From contig WHUX01000134.1 of NCBI GenBank assembly GCA_015179025.1, forward strand, positions 1 to 64,000: a stretch of DNA of 64,000 nt. The letters run 5' to 3'. The notes beneath the pieces are model-generated. The model did not search any database. It saw only the letters and a list, made by a program, of their open reading frames with translations, and was not told the DNA's origin. Position 1 is the stretch's first letter. Each line of letters starts with the position of its first letter. A program made the translations under genes and the position numbers. This stretch comes from Terfezia claveryi. Lineage: Eukaryota > Ascomycota > Pezizomycetes > Pezizales > Pezizaceae. Positions 54,556 to 64,000 of the stretch are shown here, in pieces.

Positions 54556-55625
54556 TAGGGGTATTCAAACCTGATTTTTTAATTCAAAAACCTAAACGAC
54601 TTTCTGATCGGTCAGAATAATTTCAGGTTTGAATACCCCCATTTTCGACCGTTTCGTTTAAACGGGCGTTTTTCGGCAATTTTAAATGCTGCCTCGGGTC
54701 ATCTTGGCGGTCAGCTGACGCGCACGTGGGTTGATGTGAGGTAAGCAGAGCTGCACCCACTCTCTGCGTTCGGAAGAACACCCTTGGCAGGAGGGTCTTG
54801 GCATAAGACTAGTGCAAACCTTCGAACCCTGTGCTTTACCGGCTTATTGTAACGGCAAGAGTGCGGACGCAGGACTATGACTATGGACGTGACTCTAGGG
54901 AGCGCACGTTGACTATGACTATGGCTTGTGGCAGAACGATACTAGCTTGCAAAAGTTATATAGGTTATATAGAGAATACAGTTTACAGTGCGTCTAGTTC
55001 TATATACAGTGAGCAGCTTGAGTCTATACTAATATGGCTTACAGAGTGGACCGGGGAACCTATGGCTGCTAGAGTGGTTGTTGTGGGCGGCGTGGGGGGT
55101 GTGGAGTAGGTGGTTATGCTAGAGGGGTGGTCATACGGAGGGTTTAGGTGCTATAGAAGGTTCAGGGTAGATCGGAGTGGGTTGGAGATGTTAAATTTGG
55201 GTTTTTCGAGTGTTTTTATCCTATATTCATTGTTCTTACTACATTGATATTGGATATATTGATGGAGATATTAGAATGTTACTGCATGTGGCAGGGGAGC
55301 CCGTGTCGATCGTCACGTGGTTGTCGATCGTTACGCAGTAAGTGATACTATCCGACATCACATGACAACACATGATTGTCACATCACCTGAGCGTCACCC
55401 ACCCCACCCCCACTTGGCGTCACCCGGGGCAACTTGCGTCATAACGAGCATCGTTTAAAAGCACCCCTAAACGGTCGTTTAAACGCCATTTCTAACGACT
55501 TTAACGAGGAATTCTCGTTAACTTTTTAAGGCGCCCAGACCGTTCAAACCGATCTGAACGGTTTTTAAATAAACGACATTCTGACCGATTTCTTTGAATT
55601 AAAAAATCAGGTTTGAATACCCCTA
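54556..55625. mobile_element. Non-autonomous TIR element, 1,066 bp, TA target duplication
   Basis: The left end GGGGTATTCAAACCTGATTT (54558) and the right end, its reverse complement finishing at 55623, match for about 31 bp. TA flanks both ends (54556-54557, 55624-55625). The left end is itself a hairpin: CAGGTTTGAATACCCC recurs at 54624-54639. Subterminal GTTTAAACG-type palindromes are present on both sides (54655, 55478). The only frame of note (54831-55109) is not transposase-like. Confidence 0.75.
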
Positions 55626-57137
55626 GTCATTGGCAGTACAATATAACGTCAAGTTGAGATTTAATATTAATTTAATGACTCCCTGCATTCAGCATCACAA
55701 GCACCTGGCCTAGTATCTTGTTCGTTAAACTTGTGCTACCTAGTACTTCGAATTCATAGACCCTGAACGAGTGCTCAGGGTAGACCATGATGTAGGGCTA
55801 CCAGAGTGTGGGAGTCAAGGACTCAAACATATGCATTATATAGACCTGAATCGACCCGGATGGACTCGAAGTTCACTGTAGGAAGAATTCTAGTCTCTAC
55901 CACTATATATTCACTCCCGTGATAAATCAAAGGGCATGAATGTGAGCAAAAGGGAAAACTCTTTTTCCGTTGAGGAGCTTAAGGAGCTTGTACATGGTCT
56001 TGTACATGGTCGGTCCAGATGCCCCATAATCATGCACGCACATGACCCCTCAACATAACGGGGCTGTGCACAGGATTACTTAGAATTGTGCCGTAAGTAT
56101 TGTGGACAGAGCCAATCATTGGCTTCAGCGAGCTTGATGACACAAGATGAATATGGGACTCTCTATATGGGAAGCTACTGTATATTATAGTTTCCTTTAA
56201 TCCCAGGCCTACAGTAGAAGAGGGAGCAGGACAGACCTAATTATTATCATAACATCCTCTTTAAGCAAGCTTATCTCATGTTAGTTCCTATGTAGTCTAG
56301 TTGGCACGATTTGGTTTATCAACTAACAGCCTGAACTAGTAATCTTAGAATATTGAAGTTTTGTTTTTGTTTTTTGAATCTCACAACCGAGATATTGCAT
56401 AATGGGTTTGTGTCTTTCATTTCGGCACACTTGGTTTACTTTGAGTTTGTACGCTTGACGTGCATACCATACGCCAGCAAGGTATTACCCTCTCATTAGC
56501 ACCTTATATCTATTGCGAGCAAGAGAGTTCATATATACCAAAGAAGAAACCCTATTGCAGCTATAGGTAAGCTAATCACCACAGGACAACTCCTCCACAC
56601 AATATTGTCTTAGAACTAGATTTGGTTCTATACATAGTTTCCAGTTGAAGTTCTTTTCTAGGCTGGGTATACACTTCATTCCGCACACTGTCGATCTTTA
56701 GTCTCAAGGGCTCATCAAATATGCATATCAAAAATTCATCGAAATTCATAATTCAGGTGATCTTACCCTCAAGCAGCGAAAAGACTACACCAAGGATGGA
56801 AGACGACTGCAGCATAAATTGAAGAAAAAAACAAAAACACCGTTTGAGCATTAAATAGAATCCCAAGCGTGAAAGACAGTGCATTAGAATTGCGGGTACG
56901 CTATGTTGTAGGTGCTCAGGGCTGGCAAGTTTAACCCCTCTACCATTCCCTCGCCTCCCGCTTTCACCTCCACCTCCCCCTCCCGGCCATATTGTTGTAT
57001 TTCTTCATGGAACTCCCGAATATAGTAGCCCCGAGCATCCAGCACCGGCTCTGGCTTTACCCAATTGTCTACCTAACCCCGACTACCAAAACCATCCCAA
57101 TTTTCAGACCAGAAGTCCAATCCTAAGCCTTCCGGCT

Positions 57138-58343
57138 TCAAGGTCCATTATTGCTATTGCCGCTATTGCTGCTATTATTATTGTTTGGCCGCCCAAACTT
57201 CAGTCCAAGAATAAGGGCGATTATGGCGATGAGAACTACCACAATGCCTAGACATATCCATTTATTTCTCCGGGTGTTCCATGCATGCTTCTTCGCATCA
57301 ACTAATTGAGTGTTCCCTATCACCAAGTCTTGGTGTACGTTCTCGACGTCCTTTTCCAGCTTGGCCACCACTGGCTCGGCAGCTTCAACCTCCTTTGCCA
57401 TTTCCTCAAATAACTCTACGAGCTCGATGAGAGTCCGTTCGATCCGTAGGATTTCAGCATGGCGGGCTTTGACGGCACCGAGGGTGGACTGGGCATTTGA
57501 ACTGCGAGCAGATGACAATATCTAATTGAGGGTGTTAGCAGTTGATTCTTAGAGAGAATTAGTTGTAGCGACTAGGAGCAGCCAGTCCACAAAACACTCT
57601 GAGACAGGCTAAATCCATTGCAGGCGACTCCTCAAATCAAGTAACCAGGGAAAATGAACGTCTGCAGGCGAAGACGAGGTAAGAGGGACATTACAGCTTG
57701 GCTAAAAACCTGCGTCTCCCCACTCTGTACTGCTTGTTCAACTTCCTCTTGCGTTGCATCCGGCTTAACAATTCGGTATTGCCTCTCCATTTGTGCTCTA
57801 TATTGACCTCGGTATTGGCTCTCCATAAGCTGATAGTTTTTCAATTCCTGGTCAAAACTCTTTTTCAACTTATCTACCTGTTGCCTTTTTGGCACACCCT
57901 GTGGATCTCCCGGGAATTTGGAATCCCGTTCAAGGAATTTGATATCATCTCTAATATGGCTATTCAATAAACTTGTTTCCGCTACTAGTGACTCGAGCTG
58001 CGCCGTAAGCTGTGCCGAGGATGCGGAACCAGTATCATAGCTTTGAAGTGTCTGATTGTGCAAACCGGCTATTCGTGTGACATTTTGACTAAGATTGGCG
58101 ATGTTGTTCTGGATAGTGGTAACTTGGGAAAGGAAATCGTGGAAGTCAAGATTCCCATATTGCTGCTGTCTGTGCACGAATGGTTGAGCTTCCACGTCTG
58201 GGTTTCCTGCATAGGCTCCAGCCCCTTCATAGGATGTAGATCCTCCATAGGAGGTATCTCTCATCTCATAGCCCTAAAGAATTCAACTTATCTTAGTTCA
58301 TAGGATTCGGCTGTTGGACTGGACCAATAGAACTTACGCTCAT
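57138..58343 (-). CDS. SSO1: Syntaxin-like plasma-membrane Qa-SNARE (Sso1/Sso2 type)
   Basis: A t-SNARE for fusion of secretory vesicles with the plasma membrane. The exons on the - strand are 58343-58338 (ATGAGC only), 58273-57695 and 57521-57138, with introns of 64 and 173 bp. The product is 322 residues, close to the family size. After a short Gly/Tyr-rich leader comes the Habc regulatory bundle (FHDFLSQVTTIQNNIANLSQ, about 45-160), the junction GETQVFSQA-ILSSARSSNAQ that matches Sso1 FSQALLNA..., then the SNARE motif (RHAEILRIERTLIELVELFE to VIGNTQLVDA, about 215-270). A C-terminal anchor follows (ICLGIVVVLIAIIALILGLK, about 285-305) and an Asn-rich tail. Oddity: the zero layer, QQEP in relatives, reads AAEP (Ala242-Ala243). 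SSO1 names the family; which paralogue this is cannot be told. Confidence 0.9.
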
Positions 58344-61337
58344 CTTAGATAGCAAACACGAATTACTTCCACCACGGCTTGGGGTAGAGACCGTTTAAGC
58401 GGATGCGGATGTGACCAATTTCGTGAGCCCTTTCGCGGGTGAGCAATGAATAAATCCTTCTGATTATGAAGCCCAACGGGTGTCCAAGAACATAAACAGG
58501 AACGTGTATATTAATCCCTCTATTGTGTGGAGAGCGGAATGTCGCAAAACTACCCCACTTGGCTCAGAGCCGTCAGCACTACTGGACTGCGGCAAGCAAT
58601 CGCTTCAGCCCTGAGAGGCTGAGTGGCCAACCTCCGCCTCAGCCATACCGTAGGCATTGCGGCCGACAGCTCAACAGGGGCTTGGATTGGCTCCTAGTCA
58701 GATTAGTGTCGTTTGCCCATTTTCATAGTCATAATAACTTCAACGATCCTTTCTTCGTCCTTTTCTTCGGAGACAGGAGAAGGTCGAGCTGTGAGACTGT
58801 GATGCTGGAAATCAGGTGATCTTCCTACACATCCCTGTCTTACAAATATAGCGATATCGCACACAAAGGCACGAGAACAATGACTAGCGGTATTAGAAGC
58901 AGCAAAAGAGGAGTCATCACCATTGCTATACTATGGAGAAATTGCGGGTCAAATGGAATCTCTGGAGATAAGTAGTGGAGATAAGGGCTACCTTCAATAT
59001 CGATTTTAGGGATAACATCAGGTACTATGGATTTGGCGGGGAGGTCGCCCCAACCAGGCCATGGGCTTCAAATTCCGAAAATTTGGAAGTCGCATTCTGC
59101 AAACCAGACTCTAAAGGTGGAGCAATATCCCATTCAATTTATGAACGAATTAAAGTTGGGATTAACAGTTGGGGTGGGCATCCTGGGGGACCGGACTATC
59201 CTGGGGCACCGAATTATCCTGGGGTTGTTACCTCTTATTTGATACGCGGCTATTCAGGGTGAGGGGGCCCGTACCTACTCGTGACTTTGAGTTACCCAGT
59301 GATTATAGGCAAGGATATCCAGGAAGAGGAGGACCGAATATGAAAGGTTTGACGAAGTTCCTGGACTCAGGCCACTGCTAATTGATGCCTTGAAGAAGCA
59401 CTCTAAGCATCTTGAATTAGCAACACTGAAAATCCCTTGATTAGCGATGTATAGGATAGTTGGGTTACTCACGGGCACTCTCTTACACATTCCCGATATC
59501 AGCGTTTTATGCAGCCGAGCAAAGTCTAATTTGTCGATGACGAGAAATAGGTACTCTCTGGGTTTCCAGCATTACACCTCATACTCAGTCTTGCTTAGGG
59601 AAAATTGAGAGTCCATTATTGTTTCATTATTACAATTTTGAGCGCCCTCGCCTGGCTCCACAGAGAACATCCTAGAGACAAAACAAATCGCTTCTTATTC
59701 TTCCAACGTTATTTCTGTTTATTTATTGATCTATATTTGCGGACTGGCATAGCCTGTATCTTTCTCCGGTTATGTTTAATACCTATTTTCTCCAAAGTTT
59801 ATACCCGCAGCAACCTAAGGTTCCGAAGCCTCAGACGCACACAAAATGTGCCAACTGTTTTATTCAAGTGAGTGTTTCTTACATTTCACTAGCAACGAGG
59901 CCTGCAATGACAAAGTATATACCCCAAGCTCTTTGATCAGTGTATTGACGTCAAGCACTTTTAATGTTGAACAAGGACATTCAACTCATAAGCAACAAGT
60001 CAATCGATGTCGAGGAATGAGAATTATAATCTCCTTCAATTTATGTTATATTGAGAAGTCACCAGGATGGTACTGCTCACTGGCGACCCCTAACCTTGAT
60101 AGGGAAATCGCTACAGGCCCTTAAATACTGCAGGTGGTTTCATTGTCTACTACTACTTCAGCTGGGACTAGCTCGTACTTCAGTCTAGACAGGCGGATGA
60201 CCTTGATAAGTAACAGTCGTAGACTTAATGGCGTACGCCTATACCGATCCCTTCGCCATCAGACTACCCTTCATGGTCTATCATGTGCTATTTTTCACAT
60301 CAGTGTGGGGTGCCAAGAATGAGGTTGAACTCCACGTCAAGGGTTCCATTTCCCTGTATCCATGGATCTATATACGCTTGACGGTCACCAACGCTAATTC
60401 CAGAGCGGAGAATTCAGCGGATTGCGGCACGGTTATTTCTTCGCAATATTACAAACCCCTTGTCCGAGGAGTCGCCATCGGCGACTCATTAGGTAGTCGC
60501 TATGTGTACCGAATGTTCGATATTGATATAGGTATGTACAGTATATCACTTAGCAACTCCACCACACATATGCAGCTGACGAAGTTAATCGCACAATGAA
60601 TGGAAGAGGAAGGAAACAGCGAGTCCTTATTCATAAGCATTAGTTGGAGGATTAGATTAACAGCCGCAATTGCAAAAACTCCTTTCAATATACAAGTCTG
60701 GACAAATTTGAGTACTATTTGGCAGATAATGTGTGGTCCAGTACAGGTCCGATCGAAGTCTCCCATGCTGAGGAAGAGGATGGAAATTATGTTGGCATAT
60801 CAAATCCCGGCCGTCGTATGAAACCACTCCGCATATATAATGGTCAATAATATTCCGCGTATGACATGACATGGCATGACCCACCGAACTCAATCCTCGA
60901 ATGTTGCGTCCCAAGTTCGCAATATCTAGTTAGGTACGTGTAACATAAGTTCAAAGCAAGCTTTGAGATTCCGATATGGTTATCCTTCAATTTGGAGGTA
61001 ACTAGAGGAAGTCCGGTATCTGAACGAACATGGGGGTTTAATTCACATTTGCGCTCTTTGCGGAGGTCATCTCCTAGCTCTCTTAGTAGTTAGCAACTTC
61101 CTACCAAAACCGAAAAACAATGTAACTTCTAGTGCAATGCGGATGCGATAGATTCGACGGGTTACATGCAGGTTGAACCAGCCAATACCCTGTTCACTAT
61201 CAGTTTAATTTCTGGAGGATATTGGGTTGGGTTCACGTATATAGGGTTCTCATCCTCTCCGATCAACATGCTTCCCATCCGCAAGAAGCTTCTACCCTTG
61301 CCGATAATTCCGAGAATTGGGGTAGCTATCATCAACA
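58344..61337. other. Gene-free interval with the SSO1 upstream region and the transporter upstream region
   Basis: About 3 kb between two divergent genes, so both promoters lie here. Short frames (for example 58975-59262, 60228-60599) show no recognisable domain. A 21-bp repeat of about three copies (CATCCTGGGGGACCGGACTA and variants) lies at about 59178-59225. Nothing else is clear. Confidence 0.5.
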
Positions 61338-63097
61338 ATGAACGAGAAGCATGTCAATGTAGACTTGACCGAAATGGTCGACGGGGTCGACGGTGTTCCC
61401 AAGGCGATTGTTGTCGTCAAGAGGGGTCTAACTGAAGCTCTGGAGCAAGCGAAGCCTAGCCCATGGACCAGACGCATGTTCAAGCTCTACTTCTTCCTAT
61501 TCATTGCCTTCTTGAATTCCTGTATCAACGGCTATGATGGATCCTTAATGAGTGGTATCAATGTAATGGAATATTACCAAAAGTAAGTCACAGATGCTAA
61601 GAGATAATACAGCAAGCTTACAGCTAGGATAGATTTTTCGGCATGAAGGAGACAGGAAGCTCAACGGGTCTCGTTTTCTCCATCTACACCATTGGTAATA
61701 TTTTTGGGTCGTTCTTCTGTGGTCCTTTCACAGATCTGTGGGGACGACGATGGGGCATGTTTATTGGCGCAATGATCATTATTTTTGGTACCTGTATTCA
61801 AGCCCCCGCCATTAATAAGGGCATGTTTATTGGTGGTCGTTTCATTTTGGGGTTTGGTGTCGCGACTTGCGCGACTGCTGGTCCATCATACGTCGCCGAG
61901 ATGGCTCACCCAGCATGGAGAGGAACCATCACCGGCCTCTATAACACTTTCTGGTTCATGGGTGGTATCCCCGCCAGTTTCGTACTATACGGAACCAGCA
62001 GCATTACAAGCAACCTCTCGTGGCGCCTGCCCATCTGGCTCCAGATGTGTGCCTCAGGTGGTGTCGTGCTTGGATGCTTCTTTTGCCCTGAATCTCCCCG
62101 TTGGTAAGTCTCCATGCACCTTGCTAACCCAGCAGCGTGACTTACAGGAGTATCAATTAGGTTGATTTCGAACGATCGCCATGAAGAAGCTCTGAAGGTC
62201 ATGACTGAGTACTATGGTGAAGGAGATCGTGAATCACCACTTGTTCAGCTTTCATATAAGCAAATGGTTGCCGAAATAGCTACTGAGGGTTCCGATAAGC
62301 GCTGGTGGGACTACAAGGAGCTCTTCAACTCCAGGAGTGCATGGTGGCGTATGGTTTGTGTCATTGGTATGGGTTTCTTTGGACAGGTACGTGATGATAA
62401 CTTCCTCCATGTGAGCATGCAGGACTGACACAACGGTATTCAGTGGGCTGGTAACGGTGCCATTTCTTACTTCATGCCTGTTTTGCTCAACCAAGTTGGA
62501 ATCACCGATACTGGTACTCAATTGCTCTACAGTGCCATTCTCTCTGTCATTTCTTGGATTATGGCAACTATCGGTGCCCACTTCACTGATCGCTTGGGCC
62601 GCCGGCCTGTATTGTTGTTTGCAACTGCCCTGTTCGTCATTGAATGGTCCATCGTCACTGCACTCTCCTCAACCTATGGCAAAGAATCGAATACAAATGC
62701 CCATGGTTCCCGGGCTGCCATTGCCTTTATCTACTTGTTCGGTATCACATACAGTTTTGCGTATACTCCATTACAGGCCCTTTACCCCGTCGAGTGTTTA
62801 CCGTTCGAGACACGTGCCAAAGGTATGGGGATGTACAACCTCTTCGTCAACATTGCAGCTTTCTTCAACACCTTTGCGATCCCAATTGCTCTCGAGCGTG
62901 TCAAGTGGAAGGTCTACTTTCTCTACATCGCCTGGGATACCTTCCAGTTCATCTTCATCTACTTTTTCTTCGTTGAGACTAAGGGACGCACTCTTGAGGA
63001 AATTAACGAGATCTTTCAGGCATCATACCCCAAGAAGAAGTCATTGGAGAAGAGAATCCTCAAAGAGACTGAATCCGGCCTGCAAGAGGAGCTCTAA
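61338..63097 (+). CDS. MFS sugar transporter, lactose-permease/hexose-transporter-like, 12 TM
   Basis: A proton-coupled sugar uptake protein of the plasma membrane by family. The exons are 61338-61582, 61633-62103, 62161-62386 and 62444-63097, with introns of 50, 57 and 57 bp (donors GTAAGT, GTAAGT, GTACGT), giving 531 residues. Sugar-porter signatures appear in order: NGYDGSLMSG in helix 1, GPFTDLWGRRWGM between helices 2 and 3, FFCPESPRWL (about 239) before the central loop, HFTDRLGRRPVLL between helices 8 and 9, YPVECLPFETRAKG at helix 10, and VETKGRTLEEI (about 491) after helix 12. The pattern NSCINGYDGSLM and the PVECLPFETRAKGMG block are close to the Lac12-like group. The substrate cannot be read from sequence. 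The start ATG 61338 gives a normal cytosolic N-terminus. Confidence 0.92.
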
Positions 63098-64000
63098 GGG
63101 ATTGCAGGAGGCGTAGTTTATAATGCATTGTTATTTGGTTAAATACAGCTGCGACATCATAAGGCACCCCGAGCCAAAAAGTTTTTCTCCGCATTGAGTG
63201 AAGTGTCTGTTACATTTAATGAACACAGTAGTACGTATATTCTGCATATTTCCTTAAATGCGAAATGTCGAAAAAGTGAGGATGGGCACGCGTACACCGA
63301 ACGTCAGGCATTGTCTGTAACTTGGCAAAAGTTGCAGCAAATTGTTTCATCGCCCGCAGGTGCCAACCAGATCTCTGCCCGAACGCCCAGCTACCAACTA
63401 GACTACATATGTACATACCTTCACCCATCCACTACCTGGAGATATGGAACGTACGTAGGTAGCCTCTCTAGGAGCGGTCGGGTTCGAGACTACGTAGGTA
63501 GTCGACTGGCGAGATGGAAGCAGACTAATGTTTCCTGACCCCGTCACACGAGCAACAGGCCAGCTCTCGCAAGATCCTTCGGAGGAGATCTATACGAGAG
63601 GGTGTGCAATTAGATTAAATGGTTAAATTAATAGGACCTCCTGTCATGCCTGCTCACCTGCAGCTTCTACTGAGCTGACGTCGACATCATTTAGTAATGG
63701 GGTAGTACAGTGTATGGAGTGGTGCAGGGAAGTAAGCGATCAAAACCATAAAAAAATTCTAAAAAGTCTCCTCTATCAAAAGAAATTGGAGAGCTTGTGT
63801 AGTTAGCATGATATATAGGGGGTGTCCTGTGGAAGTCGGCACTCCCGCGTTCTGCTAATATATCTGGCGTTAGAAGGGAGACCCACGATCTCTCTAGTCT
63901 GTTGTCGCCACCAACTCGAGTTGGCAGGTTATTTCTTGGCTCCAGAACACTGCTCTCCAGGAGTTTTCGGATGAAGGATCGTGATATCTAATAATATAGT
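63098..64000. other. Downstream of the transporter; no gene seen
   Basis: It includes the 3' end of the transporter transcript. At 63361-63374 and 63393-63407 there are CCAACCAGAT and CCAACTAGACTA words related to the dispersed TIR motif. Another related word, TCTAGTCTGTTG, is at 63894. A CTACGTAGGTAG-type palindrome is repeated at about 63452 and 63492. Confidence 0.5.

Larger units (their letters stand above)
52314..57137. other. Gene-free interval rich in small TIR elements
   Basis: About 4.8 kb. It holds a CCTAT pentanucleotide run (about 52908-52920), a short inverted pair (53399-53461) and a long A run (54008-54037). A 198-bp element with 24-bp TIRs (54217-54414) and a 1,066-bp element with TIRs (54558-55623) follow; all are listed separately. 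The part at 55.6-57.1 kb shows no structure I recognise. Confidence 0.6.

Noticed and set aside
54831..55109. 92-codon frame inside the 1.07-kb TIR element as a possible transposase
   Set aside because: It has no DDE/DDD motif or helix-turn-helix, is too short, and ends in a Gly/Val run.
58975..59262. 95-codon frame with a collagen-like GGPDYPGAPNYPG ending
   Set aside because: The pattern comes from a three-copy 21-bp DNA repeat; nothing else supports coding.
60228..60599. 123-codon frame as a candidate small gene
   Set aside because: It overlaps other frames, has no signal or domain I recognise, and no intron or context supports it.

Overview
The window reads as nuclear DNA of a filamentous ascomycete (Pezizomycotina). 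The evidence is a set of split genes with 45-175 bp GT-AG introns and good branch points, a fungal-rhodopsin-type membrane protein relic, and ascomycete-like VPS17, Alg5, Mef2 and Sso1 proteins. LTR retrotransposons carry mostly transition-type (C to T / G to A) damage, as expected from RIP or from deamination of methylated cytosine. The genome is transposon-rich and gene-sparse here: nine plausible protein genes in 64 kb. I cannot name the species.

Layout. Bases 1-13,741 are three nested Ty3/gypsy retrotransposons. A chromodomain element (gypsy-2, + strand, full of nonsense codons) is split in its protease by a gypsy-1 copy on the - strand, which is split in turn by a younger gypsy-1 copy on the + strand. 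About 1.1 kb of very AT-rich debris follows. Bases 14,860-27,833 are a compact housekeeping block: MEF2 (mitochondrial EF-G2, -), VPS17 (retromer sorting nexin, +), an Acinus-like SAP/RRM splicing factor (-), ALG5 (dolichyl-phosphate glucosyltransferase, +) and a Nudix hydrolase (-). These are arranged as divergent and convergent pairs. Bases 27.8-34.8 kb hold no intact gene: a possible pogo-like relic, a broken 7-TM rhodopsin-type gene and an AT-rich tract.

Bases 34,807-42,654 are a complete Ty1/copia element with a 5-bp target duplication and 283-bp LTRs. It is interrupted exactly between reverse transcriptase and RNase H by a 2,571-bp foldback (palindromic) element. Bases 42.7-57.1 kb are long intergenic stretches with two orphan membrane-protein genes and several small TIR elements, many built on a recurring TAGTCTGGTTGGCAC-type end. 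The right end holds a syntaxin/Sso1-like plasma-membrane Qa-SNARE (57.1-58.3 kb) whose zero-layer glutamine is replaced by alanine, and a 12-TM sugar transporter of the lactose-permease-like MFS group (61.3-63.1 kb).

The genes do not form a pathway or cluster. VPS17 (endosome retrieval), ALG5 (ER N-glycosylation) and SSO1 (exocytosis) are all secretory-pathway genes, but their proximity looks coincidental. The most unusual objects are the foldback element inside the copia element, the zinc knuckles between RNase H and integrase in gypsy-1, and the Sso1-like protein without its zero-layer Gln.
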